Origin: Pseudomonadota bacterium
Lineage (GTDB): Bacteria; Pseudomonadota; Gammaproteobacteria; Burkholderiales; Burkholderiaceae_C
Reading direction: 5' to 3'
Assembly (NCBI GenBank): GCA_023394015.1
Contig: JAEXBL010000165.1
Location: forward strand, 1 to 5,938
DNA: 5,938 nucleotides
The notes under the pieces are model-generated. The model was not told where the DNA came from and ran no database searches. It worked only from the letters and a program-made list of their open reading frames with translations. Positions 1-5,938 of this stretch are shown one piece after another; the stretch's first letter is position 1, and the number at the start of each line of letters is the position of its first letter. The position numbers were made by a program, and so were the translations under genes.

Positions 1-1
1 G

Positions 2-1078
2 GCGCCGCTGGCGCCGGCCGACGCGCGCGGCCTGTCGGACCAGCGCCTGGACGGCGTGCGCTGGCGCGTCTACACCGCCACGCGCGAATCCAAGGGCCGC
101 GTGAAGGACGTGATCCACGTCGGCGAGCATCTGGCGGCGCGCCGCCACGTGCTGCTGGCCAGCCTGCGCGGCACGCTGCTGCCGCTTCTGGTGGCGCTGC
201 CGCTGCTGGCGGCCGGCATCTGGTGGGCGGTGCGCCGCGCCGTGCGCCCGCTGCGCCGCCTGGGTGCCAGCGTGGCCGCGCGCCGCCCGCAGGCGCTCGA
301 GCCACTGCCTGAGCACGATGTGGTGCCCGAGGTGCGCCCGCTGGTGCGCGCGCTCAACGACTTGTTCGAGCGCGTGCACGAGCAGCTGGCCAGCGAGCGC
401 CGCTTTACCGCCGACGCCGCGCACGAGTTGCGCACGCCGATTGCCGGCATCCGCATGCAGGCGCAGGTGGCGCAGGGCGCCACCCAGGACGACGAGCGCC
501 GCGCCGCGCTGGCCGCCACCATTGCCGGCTGCGACCGCGCCACGCGGCTGGTGGAACAGCTGCTGCAACTGGCGCGGCTGGAGGCCGAGGTAAACGACGC
601 CGACGCGCGCGAAGGCGGCGCCGGCGCCTGCGACCTGGCCACCGTGGCGGCGCAGCAGGTGCAGGATCTGCAGCCTCAGGCGCACGCGCGCGGCCAGCAC
701 ATTGCGCTGCAGCGCCCGCCGCAGGCCGTGGTGGTGCCCATGAGCGCCACGCTGGCAGCGGTGCTGCTGCGCAACCTGATCGACAACGCCCTGCGCTACG
801 GCCCCGATGGCGGGCGCGTGGCGGTGCAGGTCGAGGCCGCCACGGCGGGCGAGGGCGCGCGGCTGCTCGTCGAGGACGCCGGGCCGGGCCTGTCGGACGC
901 CGACCGCCAGCGCCTGGGCGAGCGCTTCTTCCGCGTGCTGGGCAGTGGCCAAAGCGGCAGCGGCCTGGGCTGGTCCATCGTGCGGCGGCTGTCGCGCCTG
1001 CACGGCCTGGATGTCGGGCTGGACCGCAGCCCGGCGCTCGGCGGCCTGCGGGTGACGGTGCGCTGGCCGGTGCCTTGA
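2..1078 (+). CDS. Sensor histidine kinase, QseC/PmrB-like, C-terminal part (5' end outside window)
   Basis: The frame is open from base 2, so the gene begins upstream. The GTG at 56 is taken as an internal Val codon. The 358 visible residues start in the end of the periplasmic sensor region. A hydrophobic membrane segment follows at about nt 161-226, then a HAMP-like linker. Next comes the dimerisation/phosphoacceptor helix with the H-box RRFTADAAHELRTP; the His to be phosphorylated is encoded at 422-424. The ATPase domain shows the N-box NLIDNALRY (Asn at 785-787), the G1 motif DAGPG (Asp at 875-877) and the G2 motif GSGLGWSIV. From memory, the order and spelling match E. coli QseC closely, including EVRPLVxALN and RFTxDAAHELR. 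It should autophosphorylate at the inner membrane and pass phosphate to an OmpR-type response regulator, probably encoded just upstream. The signal cannot be told because the sensor domain is mostly missing. The family call is firm; a specific symbol is not justified. Confidence 0.93.
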   Translation, partial: APLAPADARGLSDQRLDGVRWRVYTATRESKGRVKDVIHVGEHLAARRHVLLASLRGTLLPLLVALPLLAAGIWWAVRRAVRPLRRLGASVAARRPQALEPLPEHDVVPEVRPLVRALNDLFERVHEQLASERRFTADAAHELRTPIAGIRMQAQVAQGATQDDERRAALAATIAGCDRATRLVEQLLQLARLEAEVNDADAREGGAGACDLATVAAQQVQDLQPQAHARGQHIALQRPPQAVVVPMSATLAAVLLRNLIDNALRYGPDGGRVAVQVEAATAGEGARLLVEDAGPGLSDADRQRLGERFFRVLGSGQSGSGLGWSIVRRLSRLHGLDVGLDRSPALGGLRVTVRWPVP

Positions 1079-1089
1079 GGTGGGGGGCC

Positions 1090-1114
1090 AAGCCGGTCGC
1101 GCACGCGACGGCTT
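1090..1114 (+). terminator. Bulged hairpin downstream of the kinase gene, possible weak terminator
   Basis: The arms AAGCCG-TCGCG and CGCGA-CGGCTT pair over 11 bp, with one bulged G at 1096 and only two bases (CA) between them, so the top pairs must open. It starts 12 bases after the kinase stop. No T-run follows, so it would be at best a Rho-assisted or partial terminator, or simply a transcript-end structure. Confidence 0.3.
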
Positions 1115-1181
1115 GCTATCGACATGGAAGCTGCCTGCACAGGCTGGCAGGCTTTGCGCACGCTTTTGATGTTCAGCAAGC
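1111..1181. repeat. Palindromic repeat-like element (REP/MITE-sized) between kinase gene and phaR
   Basis: Perfect 7-bp inverted ends, GCTTGCT at 1111-1117 and AGCAAGC at 1175-1181, enclose a second hairpin at 1128-1154. The inner hairpin has arms AAGC-TGCC and GGCA-G-GCTT, with one bulged G. The inner flanks ACAT (1122-1125) and ATGT (1169-1172) can pair as well. There is no coding potential. The nested palindrome resembles short dispersed intergenic repeats I associate with Comamonadaceae genomes, but copy number cannot be judged from one copy. Confidence 0.4.
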
Positions 1182-1209
1182 TAAGTGATTTCCCTGCCTG
1201 AAAACGGCC

Positions 1210-1236
1210 TTGCCGCCGCCTGCGCCCGCCTAGAAT
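1210..1236 (+). promoter_or_regulatory. Predicted sigma-70 promoter of phaR
   Basis: A -10 box TAGAAT (1231-1236, 5 of 6 consensus bases) follows a -35-like TTGCCG (1210-1215) after a 15-bp spacer, which is short. Transcription would start near 1243 and give a leader of about 30 nt. That leader has no clear Shine-Dalgarno sequence before the ATG at 1274. Confidence 0.5.
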
Positions 1237-1273
1237 CTGCCGCAGCGCAGCATTTTTTCAGTCCGCCAGTTCC

Positions 1274-1843
1274 ATGAGTCGAGCCAAACCCCCCGCGCCA
1301 GCGAAGAAGACACCCGCGGCGGCACCCGTCGGCGCGGAGCGCGTGATCAAGAAATACCCCAACCGGCGGCTGTACGACACCAGCAGTTCGGCCTACATCA
1401 CGCTGGCACAGGTGCGCGACCTGGTGATGGCGCACGAGCCGTTCACCGTGGTCGACGCCAAGAGCGGCGAAGACCTGACGCGCAGCATCCTGCTGCAAAT
1501 CATCCTGGAGGCCGAAGCGGGCGGCGCGCCCATGTTCAGCGAGGCGGTGCTGGCACACATCATCCGCTTCTACGGCCACGCCATGCAGGGCTTTCTGGGC
1601 GCGTACCTGGAGAAGAACATCCAGACCTTCATCGAGGTCCAGGCCGTCCTGGCCGAGCAGTCCAAGGGCCTGTCGCCGGAGATGTGGGCCCAGTTCATGC
1701 ACCAGCAGTCGCCCATGATGCAGGGCGTGATGGGCAACTACCTGGAGCAGTCCAAGGCCATGTTCCTGCAGATGCAGGAGCAGATGAGCCGCCAGACCGA
1801 GCAGATGCTGGGCGCCTTCGGCATCAAGCGCCCCCCGGCCTGA
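1274..1843 (+). CDS. phaR: Polyhydroxyalkanoate synthesis repressor PhaR
   Basis: This is a 189-residue cytosolic DNA-binding regulator. In the characterised family it represses phasin and often its own gene, and is released when it binds PHA polymer. Residues 1-22 form an Ala/Pro/Lys-rich tail. Residues about 23-83 carry the PHB/PHA accumulation regulator DNA-binding domain, with the signature [13 protein letters not shown] followed by [11 protein letters not shown] and [13 protein letters not shown]. Residues about 88-122 match the second PHB_acc domain ([28 protein letters not shown]). Residues 137-178 are Met/Gln-rich, with nine Met in 42 positions, a plausible amphipathic helix for contact with hydrophobic polymer or phasin (inference). 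The ATG at 1274 lies about 30 nt after the predicted transcription start. The length is ordinary for beta-proteobacteria. No other pha genes are in the window, so the regulator stands apart from a synthase operon here. Confidence 0.95.
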   Translation: MSRAKPPAPAKKTPAAAPVGAERVIKKYPNRRLYDTSSSAYITLAQVRDLVMAHEPFTVVDAKSGEDLTRSILLQIILEAEAGGAPMFSEAVLAHIIRFYGHAMQGFLGAYLEKNIQTFIEVQAVLAEQSKGLSPEMWAQFMHQQSPMMQGVMGNYLEQSKAMFLQMQEQMSRQTEQMLGAFGIKRPPA

Positions 1844-1887
1844 AGTTGCCGCCCGGGGGAAGGCGCCGCAGGGGGTCGGTTCACTGC

Positions 1888-1893
1888 GACAAT
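1888..1893 (+). promoter_or_regulatory. Possible -10 element close to the rimO start (leaderless candidate)
   Basis: GACAAT lies six bases before the rimO ATG (1900), so a start at normal distance from this -10 would put +1 at or next to the A of the ATG. No Shine-Dalgarno sequence is visible in 1880-1899. No convincing -35 box exists at 16-18 bp spacing, which keeps confidence low. rimO may instead be co-transcribed with phaR, which ends 56 bp upstream. Confidence 0.3.
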
Positions 1894-1899
1894 TGCGGC

Positions 1900-3321
1900 A
1901 TGAGTGAAACCACCGCGCCACCGCCGCGCATCGGCTTCGTCAGCCTGGGCTGCCCCAAGGCCCTGACCGATTCCGAACTGATCCTGACCCAGCTCTCGGC
2001 CGAGGGCTACCAGACCAGCAAGACCTTCGAGGACGCCGACCTGGTCATCGTCAACACCTGCGGCTTCATCGACGAGGCCGTCAAGGAAAGCCTGGACACC
2101 ATCGGCGAGGCCTTGTCGGTCAACGGCAAGGTCATCGTCACCGGCTGCCTGGGTGCCAAAACCATAGCGCCCGACGCCGATGGGGTGGGCGCTGGCAACC
2201 CGAATGATTCAGGCAACCTGATCAAGCACCTGCACCCGTCGGTGCTGGCCGTGACCGGCCCGCACGCCACGCAGGAAGTGATGGACGCGGTGCACCAGCA
2301 TCTGCCCAAGCCGCACGATCCGTTCCTCGACCTGGTGCCGGGCGCCTTCGGCGAGGCGGGCCTGAAGCTCACGCCGCGCCACTACGCCTACCTCAAGATC
2401 AGCGAGGGCTGCAACCACCGCTGCACCTTCTGCATCATCCCGTCGATGCGGGGCGACCTGGTCAGCCGGCCCATCGGCGAGGTGCTGAAGGAGGCGCGGG
2501 CGCTGTTCGAGGGCGGCGTGAAGGAACTGCTGGTGATCAGCCAGGACACCTCGGCCTATGGCGTCGACGTGAAGTACCGCACCGGCTTCTGGGACGGCCG
2601 CCCGGTCAAGACCCGGCTGCTGGAACTGGTGCAGGCCTTGGGCCAACTGGCCGCGCCGCACGGCGCCTGGGTGCGCTTGCATTACGTGTACCCGTACCCA
2701 CATGTGGACGAGATCCTGCCGCTGATGGCCGAAGGCAAGGTGCTGCCGTACCTGGACGTGCCCTTCCAGCACAGCCACCCCGAGGTGCTGCGCCGCATGA
2801 AGCGCCCGGCCAGCGGCGAGAAGAACCTGGAGCGCATCGCCCGCTGGCGCGAGTTGTGCCCGGAGCTGGTGATCCGCTCCACCTTCATCGCTGGCTTTCC
2901 GGGCGAGACCGAGGCCGAGTTCGAGCACCTGCTGGACTTCATGCGCGCCGCGCGCATCGACCGCGCGGGCTGCTTTGCCTATTCGCCGGTCGAAGGCGCC
3001 GCCGCCAACGCGCTGCCCGGCATGCTGCCGCAGGAAGTGCGCGAGGAACGCCGCGCCCGCTTCATGGCCGTGGCCGAGGAGGTGTCCACCACCAAGCTGC
3101 AGGAGCGCGTGGGCGCCACCATGCAGGTGCTGGTGGATTCGGCGCCCGCCCGCGGCCGGCGCGGCGGCGTGGGCCGCAGCTATGCGGATGCGCCCGAGAT
3201 CGACGGCCTGGTGCACCTGTTGCCGCCCGAGCGGCCGAGCAAGGTGCTGAAGGTGGGCGAGTTCACGCGCGCGCGCATCGTGGCCGCGCAGGGGCACGAC
3301 CTGGTGGCGCTGCCGATCTGA
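1900..3321 (+). CDS. rimO: Ribosomal protein S12 (uS12) methylthiotransferase RimO
   Basis: A 473-residue radical-SAM enzyme that adds a methylthio group to the beta-carbon of a conserved Asp in ribosomal protein S12 (Asp88/89 in E. coli). The N-terminal MTTase domain has the three cluster cysteines C18 (SLGCPK), C54 (NTCGF) and C83 (GCLGA). The radical-SAM domain holds the CxxxCxxC triad C171, C175 and C178 within [20 protein letters not shown], followed by the family hallmarks [21 protein letters not shown] and [12 protein letters not shown]. Residues about 402-471 form the TRAM RNA/protein-binding domain, including [12 protein letters not shown]. The frame stays open upstream to 1684, but that part overlaps phaR. 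The ATG at 1900, just before the conserved [10 protein letters not shown], is the sensible start. Residues 88-106 are a loop extension absent from E. coli RimO as I remember it, with rare codons and an inverted repeat. All catalytic residues are present, so the enzyme looks functional. Confidence 0.97.
   Translation: MSETTAPPPRIGFVSLGCPKALTDSELILTQLSAEGYQTSKTFEDADLVIVNTCGFIDEAVKESLDTIGEALSVNGKVIVTGCLGAKTIAPDADGVGAGNPNDSGNLIKHLHPSVLAVTGPHATQEVMDAVHQHLPKPHDPFLDLVPGAFGEAGLKLTPRHYAYLKISEGCNHRCTFCIIPSMRGDLVSRPIGEVLKEARALFEGGVKELLVISQDTSAYGVDVKYRTGFWDGRPVKTRLLELVQALGQLAAPHGAWVRLHYVYPYPHVDEILPLMAEGKVLPYLDVPFQHSHPEVLRRMKRPASGEKNLERIARWRELCPELVIRSTFIAGFPGETEAEFEHLLDFMRAARIDRAGCFAYSPVEGAAANALPGMLPQEVREERRARFMAVAEEVSTTKLQERVGATMQVLVDSAPARGRRGGVGRSYADAPEIDGLVHLLPPERPSKVLKVGEFTRARIVAAQGHDLVALPI
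2161..2217 (+). repeat. In-frame insertion with inverted repeat inside rimO (RimO residues 88-106)
   Basis: Between GCLGAK and the conserved [12 protein letters not shown] stretch lies a 19-residue Gly/Asp/Asn/Pro-rich loop where E. coli RimO, as remembered, has about three residues. The DNA contains a perfect 7-bp inverted repeat, AGCGCCC (2166-2172) and GGGCGCT (2187-2193). Codons rare in this G/C-ending gene cluster here: ATA at 2164 and AAT-GAT-TCA at 2203-2211. The pattern suggests a small palindromic element accommodated in frame, although ordinary loop divergence remains possible. Confidence 0.4.
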
Positions 3322-3364
3322 TGCACCGGATGCGCCGCGCCCGCCTGATGTTTTTTGGCAACAA

Positions 3365-3389
3365 GGCCCGGGCCCGTGCGGCCGGGGCC
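3365..3389. other. Very GC-rich hairpin downstream of rimO
   Basis: The arms GGCCCGGGCC (3365-3374) and GGCCGGGGCC (3380-3389) pair at nine of ten positions around the five-base loop CGTGC. No T-run follows on the plus strand. A-runs and T-runs flank the hairpin at 3394-3399 and 3351-3356 and could extend the stem. It probably protects or ends the rimO transcript, or stops antisense reads running past the tRNA terminator. Confidence 0.45.
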
Positions 3390-3390
3390 C

Positions 3391-3417
3391 AAGAAAAAAG
3401 CCACCCGAAGGTGGCTT
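3391..3417 (-). terminator. Intrinsic terminator of tRNA-Leu, probably bidirectional with rimO
   Basis: A perfect 8-bp stem AAGCCACC/GGTGGCTT spans 3398-3417. Read on the minus strand, the loop is UUCG closed by C-G, the extra-stable cUUCGg tetraloop, and the stem runs directly into TTTTTTCTT. That is a textbook Rho-independent terminator about 46 nt past the tRNA CCA end. Read on the plus strand, the same stem is followed by the weaker TTGTCTCT, so it may also end the convergent rimO transcript. Confidence 0.85.
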
Positions 3418-3425
3418 GTCTCTAT

Positions 3426-3454
3426 GGAGAAGTCTGCTTATGTCGGACTTTTCC
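3426..3454 (+). other. 11-bp hairpin between the terminator and the tRNA 3' end
   Basis: GGAGAAGTCTG (3426-3436) pairs with CGGACTTTTCC (3444-3454) around the seven-base loop CTTATGT. Two of the pairs are G-U in plus-strand RNA. They become A-C mismatches in minus-strand RNA, so the fold favours the plus strand, meaning the distal 3' end of the rimO transcript rather than the tRNA trailer. The TTTT within the 3' arm makes it a possible backup terminator. Confidence 0.4.
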
Positions 3455-3463
3455 GGTTACCGT

Positions 3464-3548
<85 letters not shown>

Positions 3549-3561
3549 ATTTCAGGAAAAG

Positions 3562-3566
3562 AAGGA
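3562..3566 (+). promoter_or_regulatory. Possible Shine-Dalgarno sequence for an upstream, non-canonical rnr start
   Basis: AAGGA at 3562-3566 lies six bases before an in-frame ATC codon at 3573. Translation from there would begin (M/I)KNTAISSGLLDEIEGT and join the first cold-shock domain of RNase R intact. No ATG, GTG or TTG occurs in frame between the upstream stop (3519-3521) and GTG 3624. This purine block is therefore the best ribosome-binding candidate if the true start is upstream. Confidence 0.35.
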
Positions 3567-3594
3567 TTCTATATCAAAAATACAGCCATTTCCA
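3566..3594 (-). promoter_or_regulatory. Promoter of tRNA-Leu(CAG)
   Basis: On the minus strand, TAGAAT (plus coordinates 3566-3571) is a 5-of-6 -10 box. A -35-like TGGAAA (3589-3594) precedes it at exactly 17 bp. Transcription would start about 10 nt before the mature tRNA 5' end. The same hexamer is used before phaR. The promoter overlaps the candidate ribosome-binding site and first codons of rnr on the other strand. Confidence 0.6.
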
Positions 3595-3623
3595 GCGGCC
3601 TGCTGGATGAAATTGAAGGCACG

Positions 3624-5864
3624 GTGCAAGGCCACCGCGACGGCCACGGTTTCGTGGTGCGCGACGACGGCGAACCCGACATCTACCTGCCCCCCAACGA
3701 GATGCGCGCGGTGCTGCACCGCGACCGCGTCAAGGTGCGCATCGTGCGCCAGGACCGGCGCGGCCGCCCCGAGGGGCGCGTGCTGGAAATCGTGCAGCGC
3801 CCGCCGCACCCGATCATCGGGCGGCTGCTGCACGAAGGCGGCATCTGGCTGGTGGCGCCCGAGGACAAGCGCTACGGCCAGGACGTGCTGATCCCCAAGA
3901 CCGGCATCGGCGCCGCCAGGACCGGCCAGGTGGTGGTGGTCGAGCTGACCGAGCCGCCGGCGCTGTACGGCCAGCCCGTCGGCCGCGTGAAGGAGGTGCT
4001 GGGCGAGATCGACGACCCCGGCATGGAGATCGAGATCGCGGTGCGCAAGTACGGCGTGCCGCACGAGTTCTCGCAGGCCGCCATCGGCGAGGCGCGCGCC
4101 CTGCCCGACACCGTGCAGCCGGCCGACAAGGCCGGCCGCATCGACCTGACCGACGTGGCCCTGTGCACCATCGATGGCGAGGACGCGCGCGCCTTCGACG
4201 ACGCCGTGTATTGCGAGCCGGCCGTGGTCAGCGGCCGCGGCAAAAGGCCCAACGGCTGGCGCCTGCTGGTGGCCATTGCCGACGTCAGCCACTACGTGCA
4301 GACCGGCAGCCCGCTCGACGTGGACGCCTACGATCGCGCCACCAGCGTCTACTTTCCGCGCCGCGTGATCCCCATGCTGCCCGAGAAGCTGAGCAACGGC
4401 CTGTGCTCGCTCAATCCCGACGTCGAGCGCCTGTGCATGGTGTGCGACATGCTGGTGTCGGCCCAAGGCGAGGTGGTGGCCTACCAGTTCTACCCGGCGG
4501 TGATGCGCAGCCACGCGCGCTTCACCTACGACGAGGTGGCCGCCATCCTGCAGAACACGCGCGGCCCCGAGGCGGCGCGCCGGCAGGAGCGGGTGGCCGA
4601 CCTGCTGAACCTGCACGACGTGTTCCGCGCCCTGCTGAAAGGCCGGCAGGCGCGCGGCGCGGTGGATTTCGACACCGTCGAGACGCAGATCGTCTGCGAC
4701 GAGGCCGGCCACATCCTGAAGATCGAGCCGCGCACGCGCAACGACGCGCACCGCCTGATCGAGGAATGCATGCTGGCGGCCAACACCTGCAGTGCCGACT
4801 TCATCCTGCAGGGCAAGCAGCCCGGGCTGTTTCGCGTGCACGAGGGCCCCACGCCCGAGAAGCAGGAAACGCTGCGCGCCTACCTGAAGGCGCTGGGCCT
4901 GGGCCTGTCGATCAGCGACAACCCGCACCCCAGCGAATTCCAGAAGATCGCCGAGGCCACGCAGGAGCGGCCCGACGCCGAGCAGATCCACATGATGCTG
5001 CTGCGCTCGATGAGCCAGGCGCTGTACACGCCGGTCAACAGCGGCCACTTCGGCCTGGCCTACGACGCCTACACGCACTTCACCAGTCCCATCCGGCGCT
5101 ATCCCGATCTGCTGGTGCACCGCGTCATCAAGGCCATTCTGCAGCAGCGCAAGTACCAGTTGCCAACCCTGCCCACGCCCGGCGAGGCGCACGAGAAGCT
5201 GAAGGCGCGGCTGGAAAAAGGCAACGCCGCGCGCCGCAACGGCGAGCCGCCGCAGACCAAGCGCCAGTCGCCCGAGATGCTGGCCTGGGAAGCCGCCGGC
5301 CTGCACTGCAGCGCCAACGAGCGCCGCGCCGACGAGGCCAGCCGCGACGTCGAGGCCTGGCTCAAGTGCAAGTACATGAAGGAGCACCTGGGCGAGGAAT
5401 ACAACGGCAGCGTCAGCGCCGTCACCAGCTTCGGCCTGTTCGTGACCCTGCAGGACTTGTACGTCGAGGGCCTGGTGCACATCACCGAGCTGGGCGGCGA
5501 ATACTTCCGCTTCGACGAAATCCGCCAGGAGCTGCGCGGCGAGCGCACCGGCATCCGTTACGCCATCGGCACCAAGGTGCGGGTGCAGGTCAGCCGCGTC
5601 GACCTGGACGGCCGCAAGATCGACTTCCGCCTGGTGCGCGAGGGCGACGAGCTGACCAGCCGCGCCCTGCGCGACAAGGGCCTAGCACCGGCCGGCGAGC
5701 GCGGCCAGCCGGCCAAGCAGTCGGCCAAGCGCGCCGCCCGCCAGCAACGCGAGGCCGAGCGCGGCGCCGCGCGCGCCTCGCCGATCCAGGCGCTGAAGTC
5801 GGCCGTGAAGAAGGCCGCAGCCAAGGCCAAGAAAAGCGGCAAGCCGCGCCAGTCGAAGCGCTGA
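3624..5864 (+). CDS. rnr: Ribonuclease R (3'-5' exoribonuclease, RNB family)
   Basis: A processive hydrolytic 3'-5' exoribonuclease that degrades structured RNA, including rRNA, defective tRNA and mRNA. From GTG 3624 it has 746 residues. A cold-shock domain spans about 1-58 and a second about 60-125. The RNB catalytic domain spans about 172-509, with IDGEDARAFDD (D184, D192, D193), VAIADVSHYV, RNDAHRLIEE and HFTSPIRRYPD. Next come a basic linker, about 510-555, longer than in E. coli as remembered, then HCSANERRADEASRDVEAWLKC, an S1 domain (about 590-672) and a Lys/Arg-rich tail (677-746) suited to RNA binding. The position equivalent to E. coli D278 is Ala190, whereas the key D280 equivalent (D192) is kept. 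The E. coli-type N-terminal helix-turn-helix domain is missing and cannot fit, because an in-frame stop lies at 3519-3521. GTG 3624 cuts into the first beta-strand; the conserved-looking LLDEIEGTV just upstream suggests a start near 3573-3603 at ATC, ATT or CTG. Product certain, start uncertain. Confidence 0.95.
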   Translation: MQGHRDGHGFVVRDDGEPDIYLPPNEMRAVLHRDRVKVRIVRQDRRGRPEGRVLEIVQRPPHPIIGRLLHEGGIWLVAPEDKRYGQDVLIPKTGIGAARTGQVVVVELTEPPALYGQPVGRVKEVLGEIDDPGMEIEIAVRKYGVPHEFSQAAIGEARALPDTVQPADKAGRIDLTDVALCTIDGEDARAFDDAVYCEPAVVSGRGKRPNGWRLLVAIADVSHYVQTGSPLDVDAYDRATSVYFPRRVIPMLPEKLSNGLCSLNPDVERLCMVCDMLVSAQGEVVAYQFYPAVMRSHARFTYDEVAAILQNTRGPEAARRQERVADLLNLHDVFRALLKGRQARGAVDFDTVETQIVCDEAGHILKIEPRTRNDAHRLIEECMLAANTCSADFILQGKQPGLFRVHEGPTPEKQETLRAYLKALGLGLSISDNPHPSEFQKIAEATQERPDAEQIHMMLLRSMSQALYTPVNSGHFGLAYDAYTHFTSPIRRYPDLLVHRVIKAILQQRKYQLPTLPTPGEAHEKLKARLEKGNAARRNGEPPQTKRQSPEMLAWEAAGLHCSANERRADEASRDVEAWLKCKYMKEHLGEEYNGSVSAVTSFGLFVTLQDLYVEGLVHITELGGEYFRFDEIRQELRGERTGIRYAIGTKVRVQVSRVDLDGRKIDFRLVREGDELTSRALRDKGLAPAGERGQPAKQSAKRAARQQREAERGAARASPIQALKSAVKKAAAKAKKSGKPRQSKR

Positions 5865-5877
5865 GGACGGATCGCGT

Positions 5878-5938
5878 TCAGCCCCCCAGCCGCCGCGCCA
5901 GCGCGCCGGCGGTGAGCGGCTGGCCGGTGGGCCAGGCG
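5878..5938 (-). CDS. C-terminal end of an unidentified convergent gene (partial)
   Basis: The minus strand holds an open frame running off the right edge and ending at TGA (5878-5880). The 19 visible codons read AWPTGQPLTAGALARRLGG, and every sense codon ends in G or C, as expected for real coding sequence in this genome. The other minus-strand frame I checked is less consistent. The stop lies 13 bases from the rnr stop, so the two genes would converge with almost no spacer and no obvious terminator hairpin. Nineteen residues are too few to name a product. Confidence 0.4.
   Translation of the reverse strand, partial: AWPTGQPLTAGALARRLGG

Noticed and set aside
1684..1899. In-frame upstream extension of rimO (72 codons overlapping the end of phaR)
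   Set aside because: Those residues are phaR read in another frame. RimO homology begins only after ATG 1900.
1181..1921. Minus-strand open frame antisense to phaR (246 codons)
   Set aside because: Low-complexity His/Leu/Gly/Gln translation with no domains. PhaR on the plus strand is clear.
2209..3297. Minus-strand open frame of 362 codons antisense to rimO
   Set aside because: The translation is Ala/Gln/His/Gly-rich without motifs. The opposite strand carries all RimO hallmarks.
3552..5480. Very long minus-strand open frame (642 codons) antisense to rnr
   Set aside because: It is a shadow of rnr produced by high GC and codon phase. Its translation is low-complexity (His, Gln, Ala, Val, Gly, Leu) with no recognisable domain, while the plus strand encodes an unmistakable RNase R.

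Overview
The window is high-GC DNA, with G or C at almost every third codon position. It fits a beta-proteobacterium of order Burkholderiales, most likely family Comamonadaceae. This placement rests on the PhaR, RimO and RNase R sequences, the gene content and TAGAAT-type -10 boxes. It is inference from recognition; no database search was run. LAYOUT: (1) 2-1078, the 3' part of a QseC/PmrB-like sensor histidine kinase, cut by the left edge. (2) 1079-1273, an intergenic region with a bulged hairpin, a 71-bp palindromic repeat-like element bounded by 7-bp inverted repeats, and a promoter for the next gene. (3) 1274-1843, phaR, the polyhydroxyalkanoate-responsive repressor. (4) 1900-3321, rimO, the methylthiotransferase for ribosomal protein S12. 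It carries a short, compositionally odd in-frame insertion with a perfect inverted repeat. (5) 3322-3463, a hairpin-rich spacer with a strong terminator for the opposite-strand tRNA. (6) 3464-3548 on the minus strand, tRNA-Leu(CAG), with its promoter reaching into the 5' region of the next gene. (7) 3624-5864, rnr (RNase R). Its first in-frame conventional start codon lies inside the first cold-shock domain, so the true start is unresolved. (8) 5878-5938 on the minus strand, probably the last 19 codons of an unidentified convergent gene. The genes do not form one pathway. PhaR controls storage-granule metabolism and the kinase senses an envelope signal. RimO, tRNA-Leu and RNase R all serve translation and RNA metabolism: ribosome modification, decoding of CUG (a very common Leu codon in these genes) and decay of structured RNA. 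I see no phage, transposase, CRISPR, toxin-antitoxin or defence genes, and no undescribed multi-gene system. The points worth a second look are small: the palindromic insertion inside rimO, the intergenic palindromic element, the missing canonical start of rnr, and an Asp-to-Ala change at a metal-site position of RNase R.
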